Shown here: in pieces, positions 9,396-20,100 of the stretch
Layout of the letters: each line of letters starts with the position of its first letter
Numbering within the stretch: the first letter of the stretch is position 1
From: Streptomyces hiroshimensis
Lineage (GTDB): Bacteria > Actinomycetota > Actinomycetes > Streptomycetales > Streptomycetaceae
Assembly: GCF_014650335.1 (NCBI RefSeq)
Contig: NZ_BMUT01000017.1
Span: 62,001-126,000 of the forward strand
Direction of reading: 5' to 3'
Length of the DNA: 64,000 nt
Notes under the pieces: generated by a model
Databases searched by the model: none
Told to the model about the DNA's origin: nothing
What the model saw: only the letters and a program-made list of their open reading frames with translations
Made by a program: the position numbers and the translations under genes

Positions 9396-12300
9396 TCAGC
9401 CCGCGAGGGCCGCCCGGACCTCCTCGCGCAGCAGCTCGACGTAGTCGCGCATCCAGCCCTCGACGGTCTCCCGGTCCCACAGGTCGGACGAGTACTCGAC
9501 CATCCCGGCGAGCACGTCGCCCGCCGGGACGAGCCCGACGGTGAGCTCGGCCCGGGAGGCCGCGGGCGCGAGGTCCTCGACGGCCGCGGTCAGCCCCGGC
9601 ATCTCGATGTCGGTCTCCAGCGAGCTCTGGTACGCGAAGCCGACCGCGAGCCGGTCCGGCATGTCCACCCCCTCGCGCTGCATCAGGGGGGCGAGGCGCC
9701 GCGGCGGCAGGATCTCGTCGATGCACTCCACCGACGTACGGGCGACGCGGTCCGTCAGCGCCGCGAAGGACGCCCCCTCGCCGTCGCGCACCCGCAGGGC
9801 GAACCCGGAGGTCGTGCAGGCCATGAGCGACTCGAACTCGCGCCGCACGCGGTTGGCGTAGGAGATGCTGAACACGACGTCGGACTGCCCGGACTTGCGG
9901 GCCATCAGCCGGCCCAGCGCCGCCACGGTGACCACATAGGGCGTGGTGCCCCTGCTCCGCGCCAGGCGCTCCACGTCCGCGCGCACGTCGGCGGGCACCG
10001 TGAACATCACGGCACCGCCCCGCCCGCTCGGCTTCTCGGGCCGCGGCCGGTCCAGCGGGAGGTCGATCCCGAAGGGCACGCCCTCCAGCTCGCGCATCCA
10101 GAACTTCAGCTTGCGCTCGTCGGCGGCCGGGTCGGCGTGCTCGCGCTGCCAGCGGGCGTACGCGCCCGGCTGGAGCGGGTCGGGTGCCAGCCCGTCGGGC
10201 AGGCCCTTCGCCTCGGCGCCGTAGAGCGCGGCCAGCTCCTTCAGCAGCAGGCTGACGGCCCACCCGTCGCACATGGCGTGGTGCAGGACGAACAGCAGCA
10301 CCCAGGTGCGCTCGCCGGTCCGCAGCAGCCGCAGCCGCGGCCCGGCCCCGACCGCGAGGTCGAACGGGGCCTCGGCGGCCTCGGCGGAGATCCGGTCCAG
10401 CCCCGCCTCGCACTCCCCCGCCGGCAGCACGCTCAGATCCTCGACGGGCAGGTCGACGGGGCGGGCCGGCAACACCTCCTGCTGCCAGTCCTCGCCGGCC
10501 GGGACGATACGGGTGCGCAGGCCCTCGTGCCGTGCGACGAGCCGGGTCAGGGCGGTGCGCAGCGCGGTCACGTCCAGGTCCCCGGTGAGGGTCAGGCGCA
10601 TGGCCACGTTGAACACCTGCGGGAGGGCGTGGCCGCGCTGGCCCGTGGCGAAGCGGATCTGCTGCTCGCTGGCGGGGGCCCGGTGCTCGACGGCTTCGCC
10701 GAAGACCACTCCCGATTCCGTTTCCGTGTCCGCCGTTCCCGTTTCCGTATCCGCCGTCTCCGCATCCGGTGATCCGGACCGGCCGGACAGGAAGGCGGCC
10801 ATGGCCCGCAGGGTCGGCTCCTCGTAGAAGCGCACCATCGGGTACTCGGTGCCGAACTCCTCGCGGGTGCGGTTGACCAGCCGGATCGCGGTGATGGAGT
10901 GGCCGCCGAGGTCGAAGAACGAGGCGTCGGGCGCAATGCCGGCGGCGTCGGTGCCGAACTCCGCGGCCCACAGGGCCCGCAGCCGCCGCTCGACGTCGTC
11001 ACCAAGGACGGGCGCGGGCGCTGCGGCGGGGGCCGGGGCCCGGGTGGTGCCGACGGGCGCGGCAGCCACCGACGGTGCCGCGGTGACGAGGTCCGGTGCG
11101 GGCAGGCCCGCGCGGTCCAGCTTGCCCGCCCCCGTCACCGGCAGCGCGGCCAGGACCGTCCAGGCACGCGGCACGAGGTACTCGGGCAGCCGCTCGGCCA
11201 GGGCGTCGGCCATGAGGTCGGCGAACGCCTGCCGGTCGTCGGCGCCGTCCCCGACCGGGTCGGCGGGGACGGCGAAGGCGGCGAGATAGGCCTCACCGCG
11301 GCCGTTGCGGCGCGCCAGGACGACGGCCTCGCGCACCCCGTCCAGGGAGTTGAGCGCACGGGAGACCTCCTCCGGCTCGACGCGGAAGCCGCGGATCTTC
11401 ACCTGGTCGTCGGTGCGGCCGCGGAACTGCAGCCTGCCGTCGGCGGTCCAGCGCACGAGGTCACCCGTGCGGTAGAGGCGGGCGTCCGGGCCGCCGTCGG
11501 GGTCGGGCAGGAAGCGCCCTGCGGACGCCTCGGGCCGGTTCAGGTAGCCGCGGGCCACGCCCGGGCCGCCGACGTACAGCTCCCCCACCGCGCCGACCGG
11601 CACCGGTGCGCCCGACTCGTCCAGTACGCGCAGGCGCGCATTGTCGACGGGGCGGCCGATGGCGATCTCCTCGCCTCCGGACTCCTCACCGCCGGACTGC
11701 GCGCCCGGGGCGACGCCGGGGGCGACCGTCTCGACGGTGCACAGCACGGTGATCTCGGTGGGTCCGTAGACGTTGACGACCTCGTACGGCGTGCCGGGGC
11801 GCGGCCGGGTGCGCATCACGTCGCCGCCCAGGAGCAGGTGGCGCAGCGGCGGCTGGTCGTCCGGCGCGACCTGTAGCACGGTCTCGCCGAGGGCCGTCGG
11901 CAGGATGGTGAAGGTGACCCCCTGGGCGGCGTACCAGCGGGCGAGCGCGAGCGGGTCCTTGCGGACGGCGTCGCCGGCGACGGTGACCGAGGCCCCCGCC
12001 GTCAGCGCCGGCCAGATCTCCATGACCGAGGCGTCGAAGGCCTGGCTGCAGACGACGGCGCTGCGGTCGGCGGCGGTGAAGCCGAAGCGCCGGTGCTGCC
12101 ACGCGCACAGGTCGGCGACGGCGCGGTGCGGCACGGCGACGCCCTTGGGCGTACCGGTGCTGCCCGACGTGTAGATGACGTAGCAGAGGGACTCGCCGTC
12201 CGTCAGCGACTCACCGTCCGTGGCGGGTGCCGCCGGTGCCGTGCCGGCCGTGGTGCCGGCCGTAGTACCCGCCGGGACGTCGTCGGGGGTAACGACGGTG

Positions 12301-15300
12301 ACGCCGTCCGGGAGGCGGAGGCCGGCCGCCCGGTCGTGCGTGGACACCAGGGTGCGTGCGCCGGACTCGGCGAGCACCGTCTCGGCGCGGTAGCGGCCGA
12401 GCGCGGGGTCCAGGGGCACGTACGCGCGGCCGGACTTCAGCGCCGCGAGCATGGCCACGATCAGGTCCGCGGAGCGCGGCAGCCACAGGGCGACGGGCGT
12501 GCCGTCGCCGTCCCGCTCCCGGAGCACGGCGGCCAGCGTGTCCGCCCGCTCCTCCAGCTGACGGTAGGTCAGCACGGTGTCGCCGTCGGTCACCGCGGTG
12601 GCGCCGGGCGCCGCCGCTGCCTGCCGGGCGACCAGCTCGTGGACGGTGGCGGCCTCCGCGGGCCGCACCGGTCCGTCCTGCCACGCGGCCGGTACGGGAT
12701 CGCCGGGGGCGGCCGGCGCGGCGAGCCGGGACAGCGGGGCCTCCGGCGCCTCGACGGCGGCCGCGAGCAGGTCCCGGAAGGTGCCGAAGAACCGCTCGAC
12801 GGTCTCCGGGTCGAACAGGTCGGTGTTGTACTCCAGGTGGCAGCGGATGCCCTGCGGCTGGTCCGTGAAGTAGACGGTGAAGTCCGTCAGGGCCTTGTCC
12901 GGGCCCGCGTCCAGCGGCGTGGCCCGCACGCCGGGCAGCTCGAAGCGGAAGGGCTCGCTGCTCTGGAACTCGGCGAGGACCTGGAAGACGGGGGTGCGGT
13001 CCAGGACGCGCGGCGGGGCGAGCTCGCGCACCACCTCCTCGAACGGCACGCCCGCGTGGTCGTACGCGTCGAGGGCGCGGCCTCGCACCCGGTCCAGCAG
13101 CGTCGCGAAGGACGGGTCTCCGGAGAGGTCGAAACGCAGGGCGAGGGTGTTGACGAAGAACCCGAGCAGGTCCTCGGCGCGCTGCGGCCGGTCGGAGATG
13201 GGGGTGCCGATGACGATGTCGTCCTGCCCGGTGACCCGGTGCAGCATGGCCGCGTAGCCCGCGAGCAGGGTCATGAACAGGGTGCCGCGGCGGGCCCGGC
13301 TCAGCTCCCGCAGCCGCGTGGAGAGCTCCGGGTCCAGGGTGCGGAAGACGGCCCGGCCGCTGGACGTCATGACCGCCGGACGCGGCCGGTCGGTGGGCAG
13401 GTTCAGGTCGGGCAGGTCGCCGCCGAGCGTCTCGCGCCAGTAGGCCAGGTCCGCGGCGGCCTCCGGCCCCTCCAGGGCGGCGGCCTGCTCGCGGGCGTGC
13501 TCGGCGTAGCTCCACGTCAGCTCGGGCAGCGCGGGCTCGGTGCCGTCGCGCCGGGACCGGTAGAGCGCGGACAGGTCGCGGGTCAGGACGGTCGCGGAGG
13601 CGGCGTCGACCACGATGTGGTGGAGGGAGAGCACCAGGACGTGCGCGTCGTCGGCGAGCTTCACCAGGCGCGTGACGAACAGGGGCCCTTGCGCGAGGTC
13701 GAAGCGGCGGGCGCTCTCGGCGGCCAGGATCTCCTGCACCGCGGCGTCCCCGCGCCCCGTGCCGTCCACGACCGCGAAGTCGGGCTCGGCGGGGGCCCGT
13801 ACGACCTGGCGCGGCTCGTTGCCGATCTCCCGGAAGACGGTCCGCAGGCCTTCGTGGCGCGCCACGAGACCGCGCACCGCCGCGCGCAGGGCCGCCACGT
13901 CGAGCGGGCCGTCGAGGCGGATCGCCTTGGTCTCGTTGTAGGCGGTACGGCCCGGCAGCATGCGCTCCAGGAACCAGATCCGCTGCTGGCCGGGCGAGAG
14001 CGGGGCGGGCGCGGAGGCGTCCGCCGGGGCCTCCGCGGGAGCGGAGGCGGGGGCGGAGGCGGGGGCGGGGGCCGGGGTGAGGAGTGCGGCGGGCACGGAC
14101 GCCGGGGCCGGAACCGGAACCGGGGCTTCGGCCGGGGCCTGACCGTGGCGGCGCCGCAGCGCGTCGATGTGGGTGAGGCTCGCGCGCAGCTCGTCGGGCG
14201 CGACGCCGAAGTCGACGAGCGAGACGATCTCGTCGGCACCGGCCGCGGTCACCGTGTGCACGACGGGCGAGACGCTGTCGACCGTGCCGATCAGCGCCCG
14301 CTGGTCGCAGTAGCGGTCGTACGCGCGGCGGAACACCACGTCGAGGTCGTCCTCGCTGAGCGAGGAGAGGTCCACGTTGTGCCCGAGGCTGTTGGTGACA
14401 CCGCCGAAGAGCGACAGGGACGCCCGCATGTAGCGCGACAGGGGCTCGTACGCCTCGGCCCGAGCGGTGTCGTGGCGACCGGCGAGGTAGGTGTGCAGCA
14501 GGACGGCCACGCGTCCGGCGGCCGGGTCCAGGCCGTGCTGCTCGCGGGTGCGGCGGTACAGCGCGATGTTCTCCGCGAGCTGCTCGACGCTCTGCGTCAT
14601 CAGGTTGGTGACGATGCCGAGGTCGTGGCGGGCCGCGAGCTCGAACGAGGCCGGGTTGCCGACCACGGCGGTGTACATGGGCGGCGCGTCCTGGACGGGC
14701 TGCGGGAAGAGCCGCACCTCCGCCTCGCCGTCACCGCTGGTCCGGCGCAGCGCCTCGCCCCGCCAGAACCGCCGCACCTGCTCCAGCTGCTCGTACATCG
14801 CCTCCTTGTGCCGGCCGAACCGCTCGGGGAAGAAGACGAAGTCGTTGGCGTGCCAGCCGCTGGCGATGCCGATGCCGACCCGGCCCCCGGAGAGGTTGTC
14901 GACCATCGACCACTCCTCCGCGACCCGGATCGGGTCGTGGAGCGGCAGGACGACGGACCCGGCGTTGAGGCGGATCCGCGACGTCTCGCGGGACAGGGCG
15001 GCGGCGAGCACGGCGGGGTTGGGAAAGAGCCCGCCGAAGGAGTGGAAGTGCCGCTCGGGCATCCACAGCGCGTGGAACCCGTTCCGGTCGGCGAACCGCG
15101 CGGTCTCCAGGAGCAGCTCGTACTTGCCCTCGCGGGGCGCGGCGCCGGTGCCGGTGCCCTGCGGGTAGTCACCGAAGAAGTAGACGCTGAAGTCGGGCGT
15201 ACGGGGGGTTGCCTGCGGCGCGGCCGGGGTGACGGCCGCGGCCGCGTTCCAGGCCATGGAGGCGACGCGCGGCCCCTCAAGGCCGGGGACCTGCGCCTTG

Positions 15301-17159
15301 CCGGGCCCGCTCGGCTCCAGCAGACCGGAAGTCCCTTCTTTTTCAAGCCCGTCCGGCGCTTGAGGACCGGGGTCCGGGGCGGAGCCCCGGGGCGGTACCG
15401 CCGGCTCCGGCGACTTCGCGGCGACGGTGACCAGGTCCGCCAAGGCCGCCCCGCCCGCCGCAGGCGCCGGCGCCGGCGCTACCGGACGCCGGGTGCCCGG
15501 AAAGAACCCCGCACCGCGAAGCTCCCGCAGAGCGCCCTTCACCGCCTCCGCGATGAACTCGAGGTCACCGTCCGAGTGCGCCGTGGAGAGGAAGAAGTTG
15601 CGCCACTCCCACACATGAACGCCGCGCAGCATCAGGTGGTGGTACAGGAGCTCCATGTCCGCACGGTGGTCGAAGCGGAACTGCGAGCCGAAGTGGCTCA
15701 TCCGCAGCGGGAAGTCCTCCGCCTCGAAGAAGGCGTTGAGCCCCGCGGCCAGCTCGCCGGTGCGGGCGTTGAGCCGCTCCTGCAGCAGCGGGCTGTGCTC
15801 CTTCAGGTGCGTCAGGACGGCGCGCGCGGCGACCATCGACACCGGATGCTGGATGTACGTGCCGCCGAAGAACGTCGTGTCCGCGGGCGGGTAGCTGTTG
15901 TCGCCGTAGGACCAGTAGCCGCCGTCGACGCCGTCCATGATGTCGGCGCGGCCGGCGATGGCCCCGATGGGGAAGCCGCCGCCGAGCAGCTTGCCGTAGG
16001 TGGCGAGGTCGGGGGTGACGCCGTACAGCTCCTGGGCGCCGCGGAGCGCGGGGCGGAATCCGGTCAGCATCTCGTCGAACATCAGGACGATGCCGAGGCG
16101 GGCGGTCAGCTCGCGCAGCTTCCGGACGAACTCGACGGGCTGCAGCTCGGGGTGCCGGCTCTGCACGGGCTCGATGATGACCGCGGCGATGTCCCCGGCC
16201 TGCTGGGCGATGGCCTCCAGCGAGGCGTCGTTGCCGTACTCCAGGACGATCAGGTCCGAGACGGCGCTGTCCGGGATGCCACGGGAGACCGGCACGGTGA
16301 TCCGGGCCTCGCCCGGGCCGCCCGAGGAGCGGCCGAGGACGGTGTCGGCGTGGCCGTGGTACGCGCCGAGGAAGGTGACGATCTTGTTGCGGCCGGTGGC
16401 GGAGCGGGCGAGGCGGATCGCCGCGGAGTTCGCCTCCGTACCGGAGTTGGCGAACGCCACGCGCTCCATGCCCGTCATCCCGGCCAGCAGCTCGGCGGCC
16501 TCGCCGGTCTCGACGTTGCGGGGGCCGAGCTGGACGCCGCGGGAGAGGTGCTCGCGCACCGCCTCGCTGACGAAGGCCGGCTCGTGCCCGAAGAGGAGCA
16601 CGCCGAAGCCCATGGTGATGTCGACGTACTCGTTGCCGTCGACGTCCTGCAGGCGGGCGCCGCTCGCCCGGCGGCCCGCGATGGGGTAGAGCATCTCCTT
16701 CGTGCCGCTGCGGAAGCCCACGACGGCACGGCTGTCGGCGAGGACCCGGCGGTAGCGCTGGGCGATCTGCTTGGAGGTCGGGGTCTTGGCGGTGTAGCGG
16801 CGCACGAGGTCGTCGAGGTGGTCCTGCTGGGAGCGCGGGGCGCCGCCCTGGACCATGCCGGAGGCCCGCGAGACGGTCACCCGGGGGCCGTGGACGCGCC
16901 GCGGTGCGGCGGCCTGCTCCGCGGGAGCCTGTTCGGCGGCCGCTGTCTCACCCGGGGCTGCCGGCCCGCCTGCGGTCGCCGGTGTCTCCGGGACGGGCGG
17001 CCTGTCCGTGACCGCCGGTTTCTCCGTGCCCGGCGGCGTCCCGTCCGGCGGACTGCCCGCCGGCCCGCCGCCGATCTGCTCGGCGATGCGCCGCGAGAGC
17101 TCGGTCATGGCGGCGAGGTCCTGTTCGAGGGCCGCGGAAGCGGCGTCCAGGCCGGTCAC
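9396..17159 (-). CDS. hybrid megasynthase: aminotransferase - monooxygenase - C - A - PCP - C
   Basis: This is a 2587-residue protein. In order: a Pro/Gly-rich leader; a class III PLP aminotransferase (about 110-545) with Lys390 in ATYGKLLGGGF; a luciferase-type monooxygenase (about 654-1006); a condensation domain (about 1053-1480, HHxxxD at 1180-1185, with Ala after the Asp); an adenylation domain (about 1500-2015, YTSGSTGTPKG); a carrier domain (Ser2088 in LGGHSI); and a terminal condensation domain (about 2155-2587, HHAMCDG at 2293-2299). There is no thioesterase. In mycosubtilin and microginin synthetases such aminotransferases convert a carrier-bound beta-keto acyl to beta-amino, and the monooxygenase is held to hydroxylate the alpha carbon. 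The GTG start at 17159 overlaps the PKS stop (GTGA). The frame is open further upstream, but that part is antisense or shadow of the PKS gene. Confidence 0.93.
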   Translation of the reverse strand: MTGLDAASAALEQDLAAMTELSRRIAEQIGGGPAGSPPDGTPPGTEKPAVTDRPPVPETPATAGGPAAPGETAAAEQAPAEQAAAPRRVHGPRVTVSRASGMVQGGAPRSQQDHLDDLVRRYTAKTPTSKQIAQRYRRVLADSRAVVGFRSGTKEMLYPIAGRRASGARLQDVDGNEYVDITMGFGVLLFGHEPAFVSEAVREHLSRGVQLGPRNVETGEAAELLAGMTGMERVAFANSGTEANSAAIRLARSATGRNKIVTFLGAYHGHADTVLGRSSGGPGEARITVPVSRGIPDSAVSDLIVLEYGNDASLEAIAQQAGDIAAVIIEPVQSRHPELQPVEFVRKLRELTARLGIVLMFDEMLTGFRPALRGAQELYGVTPDLATYGKLLGGGFPIGAIAGRADIMDGVDGGYWSYGDNSYPPADTTFFGGTYIQHPVSMVAARAVLTHLKEHSPLLQERLNARTGELAAGLNAFFEAEDFPLRMSHFGSQFRFDHRADMELLYHHLMLRGVHVWEWRNFFLSTAHSDGDLEFIAEAVKGALRELRGAGFFPGTRRPVAPAPAPAAGGAALADLVTVAAKSPEPAVPPRGSAPDPGPQAPDGLEKEGTSGLLEPSGPGKAQVPGLEGPRVASMAWNAAAAVTPAAPQATPRTPDFSVYFFGDYPQGTGTGAAPREGKYELLLETARFADRNGFHALWMPERHFHSFGGLFPNPAVLAAALSRETSRIRLNAGSVVLPLHDPIRVAEEWSMVDNLSGGRVGIGIASGWHANDFVFFPERFGRHKEAMYEQLEQVRRFWRGEALRRTSGDGEAEVRLFPQPVQDAPPMYTAVVGNPASFELAARHDLGIVTNLMTQSVEQLAENIALYRRTREQHGLDPAAGRVAVLLHTYLAGRHDTARAEAYEPLSRYMRASLSLFGGVTNSLGHNVDLSSLSEDDLDVVFRRAYDRYCDQRALIGTVDSVSPVVHTVTAAGADEIVSLVDFGVAPDELRASLTHIDALRRRHGQAPAEAPVPVPAPASVPAALLTPAPAPASAPASAPAEAPADASAPAPLSPGQQRIWFLERMLPGRTAYNETKAIRLDGPLDVAALRAAVRGLVARHEGLRTVFREIGNEPRQVVRAPAEPDFAVVDGTGRGDAAVQEILAAESARRFDLAQGPLFVTRLVKLADDAHVLVLSLHHIVVDAASATVLTRDLSALYRSRRDGTEPALPELTWSYAEHAREQAAALEGPEAAADLAYWRETLGGDLPDLNLPTDRPRPAVMTSSGRAVFRTLDPELSTRLRELSRARRGTLFMTLLAGYAAMLHRVTGQDDIVIGTPISDRPQRAEDLLGFFVNTLALRFDLSGDPSFATLLDRVRGRALDAYDHAGVPFEEVVRELAPPRVLDRTPVFQVLAEFQSSEPFRFELPGVRATPLDAGPDKALTDFTVYFTDQPQGIRCHLEYNTDLFDPETVERFFGTFRDLLAAAVEAPEAPLSRLAAPAAPGDPVPAAWQDGPVRPAEAATVHELVARQAAAAPGATAVTDGDTVLTYRQLEERADTLAAVLRERDGDGTPVALWLPRSADLIVAMLAALKSGRAYVPLDPALGRYRAETVLAESGARTLVSTHDRAAGLRLPDGVTVVTPDDVPAGTTAGTTAGTAPAAPATDGESLTDGESLCYVIYTSGSTGTPKGVAVPHRAVADLCAWQHRRFGFTAADRSAVVCSQAFDASVMEIWPALTAGASVTVAGDAVRKDPLALARWYAAQGVTFTILPTALGETVLQVAPDDQPPLRHLLLGGDVMRTRPRPGTPYEVVNVYGPTEITVLCTVETVAPGVAPGAQSGGEESGGEEIAIGRPVDNARLRVLDESGAPVPVGAVGELYVGGPGVARGYLNRPEASAGRFLPDPDGGPDARLYRTGDLVRWTADGRLQFRGRTDDQVKIRGFRVEPEEVSRALNSLDGVREAVVLARRNGRGEAYLAAFAVPADPVGDGADDRQAFADLMADALAERLPEYLVPRAWTVLAALPVTGAGKLDRAGLPAPDLVTAAPSVAAAPVGTTRAPAPAAAPAPVLGDDVERRLRALWAAEFGTDAAGIAPDASFFDLGGHSITAIRLVNRTREEFGTEYPMVRFYEEPTLRAMAAFLSGRSGSPDAETADTETGTADTETESGVVFGEAVEHRAPASEQQIRFATGQRGHALPQVFNVAMRLTLTGDLDVTALRTALTRLVARHEGLRTRIVPAGEDWQQEVLPARPVDLPVEDLSVLPAGECEAGLDRISAEAAEAPFDLAVGAGPRLRLLRTGERTWVLLFVLHHAMCDGWAVSLLLKELAALYGAEAKGLPDGLAPDPLQPGAYARWQREHADPAADERKLKFWMRELEGVPFGIDLPLDRPRPEKPSGRGGAVMFTVPADVRADVERLARSRGTTPYVVTVAALGRLMARKSGQSDVVFSISYANRVRREFESLMACTTSGFALRVRDGEGASFAALTDRVARTSVECIDEILPPRRLAPLMQREGVDMPDRLAVGFAYQSSLETDIEMPGLTAAVEDLAPAASRAELTVGLVPAGDVLAGMVEYSSDLWDRETVEGWMRDYVELLREEVRAALAG
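15335..15392. repeat. intergenic-type palindromic repeat embedded in a coding linker
   Basis: Inside the megasynthase gene, between the aminotransferase and monooxygenase domains, lies a segment that on the minus strand reads CCCCGGGGCTCCGCCCCGG, then GACCCCGGTCCTCAAGCGCC and GGACGGGCTTG. From memory this matches a palindromic element scattered through Streptomyces intergenic regions. It contains a 7-bp perfect stem, CCGGGGC (15374-15380) with GCCCCGG (15384-15390). It is read in frame as part of a Pro/Gly-rich linker, about residues 589-608. The palindrome is seen; the family assignment is recollection without a search. Confidence 0.55.
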
Positions 17160-20100
17160 TGGGCCACCTTGCCGTTGAGACGGACCGTCGCGGCGGCGGT
17201 CTGCAGGGACAGCAGCTGGGACAGCTGGGACATCATCTGCAGCTGTATCTGCGATATCTGCTGCAGCTTGTGGGCGAGGTCCTCCAGCTCCCGGCGCGTG
17301 GCGTACTCGGGGGCGGCGGCGGACGGGGCCACGGGCTCGGGCGCGGGGGGCGCAGGGAAGGCCGGAGCCGCAGGAGCAACGGGGGCCGACGGGACGACGG
17401 GTGCAGGCGCGGCGGGCCACTGCGCGGCGGCGGGCTGCGACGCGGCCGGCTGCTCCGCCACAGGCGCCACAGATGCCACGGGCGCTACGGGCGGCACCGG
17501 CGCCACGGGCGGCGCGGCCTGCGCCGCAGCAGGCGCGGCGGGCGCAGCAGACGCAGCCGCCCCAGGGGTCTCCCCCGGAATCCGCCGGACGATGAGCTCC
17601 GCGAGCCGCAGCGGCGTCCCGGTCTCCTCGAACAGCTCCCGCATCGAGACCTTGACCCGGTGCTCCTGCTCCAGCTCGCGCAGCACGCTGATCATCTGCA
17701 GCGAGTCGGCGCCGAGGTCGAAGAAGGAGGTCTCGCCGGTGATGGCGTCCGGGTCGTGGCTGAGATGCCGGGCGGTCGACTCGATGATGCTTCGGACGAC
17801 CCGCTCGACCGCTGCCTCGTGCTGTACCACTGTGGCTCCATCTGTCGCTGGTGTTCCGGTTCTTACGGCCGTCAACTGCGGCCCTGTCCAGTAGTCCTTG
17901 TGCTGGAAGCGGTATCCCGGCAGCGGGATCCTGCGGCCGCCGCAGCCGGCGAGCAGCGGCTGCCAGTCCGGGTCCGCGCCCGCGCAGTACAGGCCCGCCG
18001 CCGCGGCCCAGAGCGTGCCGAGGCCGGTGCCGCGGCGCAGCGAGGGCAGCGCGGGCACCCCGGGCAGGGCCCGGCGCGCCAGGCCGCTGAGCGTGGTGTG
18101 CGGCCCGATCTCGACCAGTGCTGCGGGCGCCGTCCCGCCGATCGTGCGCAGTGCCTCGTCGAAGCGGACGGGCTCGCGGGTGTGCCGCAGGAAGTACCCG
18201 GTGTCCGGGGTCCAGCCGGCCGGGCGGACGGCTCCGTCGAGCCCGCTGACGAAGGGGACCTCCGTCGGGCGGAACGCGACTGTGTCGAGCACCGCCCGGA
18301 AGCCGGCCAGCATCGGTTCCATGAGGGCGGTGTGGAAGGCGCGGTCGACCGGCAGGCGTTCGCCCGGTGTGCCGCGCTCTTCCAGCAGCGCGCACACCGC
18401 GTCCACGGCGGTCACGGGCCCGGCGAGCACGTGGGAGCGCTCCCCGTTGGCCACGGACAGCTCGGCGCCGGGGACTTCGGCCGCCAGGGCGAGGGCCGCG
18501 TCACGGGCGAGCGGTACGGCGGCCATCGCGCCGGGGGCGCAGAGCCGCTGCATCAGCCGGCCGCGCTCGGCGGTCAGCCGCAGGCCGTCCTCCAGCGAGA
18601 GAGCTCCGGCGGCGTGCAGGGCCGCGTACTCACCGACGCTGTGCCCGGTGACGGTCGCGGGGGTGATGCCGGTGTCCCGCCACAGCCTCGTCAGGGCGCA
18701 CTGCAGCGCGAACAGGGCGGGCTGGGCGGTGTCGGTAGCCCACAAGGCATCCGTTCCCGCGGAACCGGTACCGCCGAGCAACCCGTCGAGAAGAGACCCC
18801 CCGGTGAGGTCGCGGTGATGGCGCTCGCAGGCGTCGAGGACGTCGCGTACGGCGGGGAAGCGCTCGTACAGCTCCTTGGCCATGCCCCGGTACGGGCTGG
18901 CCTGGCCCGTGAACAGGAAGGCGACGGCGGCGGTGCCTTCGCGGGGCGCCGTCCCGGTCGTCACGGCCGCCGTGCCCGCACCCGTACCCCCGCCCGTACC
19001 CGTCCCCGTGCCGTCGAGCCAGGCGTCGAGGGCGTCGGCGAGCGCGGCGGGGCCGGAGCCGCGGGCGGCGAGCCGGTGGCGCCGGTGGGTGCGGCCGAGC
19101 GCGGCGGTGGTGACGAGGTCGGCCTGCGGGGTCCCGGGGCGCTGCCGCAGCGCGTCGCGGAAGGCACGGGCGTTGGCGGCCAGCGCCTCCTCGCTGCTGC
19201 CGGAGACCAGGAGGACGTCCGGCGGTGCCGCGGCGGCGGCCGGGCGGGGCGCGGGCTCGGGGGCCTGTTCGAGGACGAAGTGGACGTTGGTGCCGCCGAT
19301 GCCGAGCGACGTCAGGCCCGCGCGGCGCGGGTGGTCCCCCTCGGGCCAGGGCACGGCCGAGCCGGGGATGTAGAAGGGGCTGCCGTCCAGGGCGAGCAGG
19401 GGGTTGGGGGTGGTGAAGTTGGCCATGGGCGGGACGACGCCGTGCTTCAGGACCAGCAGCGTCTTGATCAGGCCGGCCAGGCCGGAGGCCACGTCGAGGT
19501 GGCCGATGTTGGCCTTGGTCGAGCCGAGGGCGCAGTAGTGGGTCCGGTCGGTGTCCTCGCGGTAGGCGGCCGCGGCGCCGTCGAACTCGATGGGGTCGCC
19601 CTTGAGGGTGCCCGTGCCGTGGGTCTCCAGGTAGCCGATGGTGTCCGCGCCGACGCCCGCCCGTTCCAGGGCCCGGCGGATGGCGGCGCACTGGCCGCCG
19701 GCGCTGGGGGCGGTGTACGCCTTCTTGTCCGCGCCGTCGTTGGTGACGCCCCAGCCGCGGATGACGCCGTGGACGGTGTCGCCGTCGGCGAGGGCGCGGT
19801 CGAGCCGCTTGAGGACGACGGCGGCGACGCCGGTGCCGCCGACGGTGCCGTCCGCGCCCGCGTCGAAGGCGCGCAGGCGGCCGGACTTGGAGAGGATGGA
19901 GCCCTTGACGTACTGGTAGCCCAGCACCTGCGGCACGTGGACGGCCGCCGCGCCGGCGAGGGCGATGTCGCAGTCCTCCGCGAGCAGCGCCTGGGCGGCC
20001 GTCTGCACGGCCACGAGCGAACTGGAGCAGGCGGTCTGGACGTTGACGGCGGGCCCGGTCAGACCGAGCCGGTAGGCGGCGCGGGTCGCGGTGAAGTCGG

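Noticed and set aside
12093..17894. 1933-codon open frame on the plus strand
   Set aside because: It is entirely antisense to the megasynthase and PKS genes; long shadow frames are expected at this GC content and the translation is low-complexity Arg/Gly/Val without domains.
17159..18395. N-terminal extension of the megasynthase frame up to 18395
   Set aside because: The extension lies within the KS-AT-ACP gene in another frame. The GTG at 17159 overlaps the PKS stop (GTGA) and begins the plausible protein.
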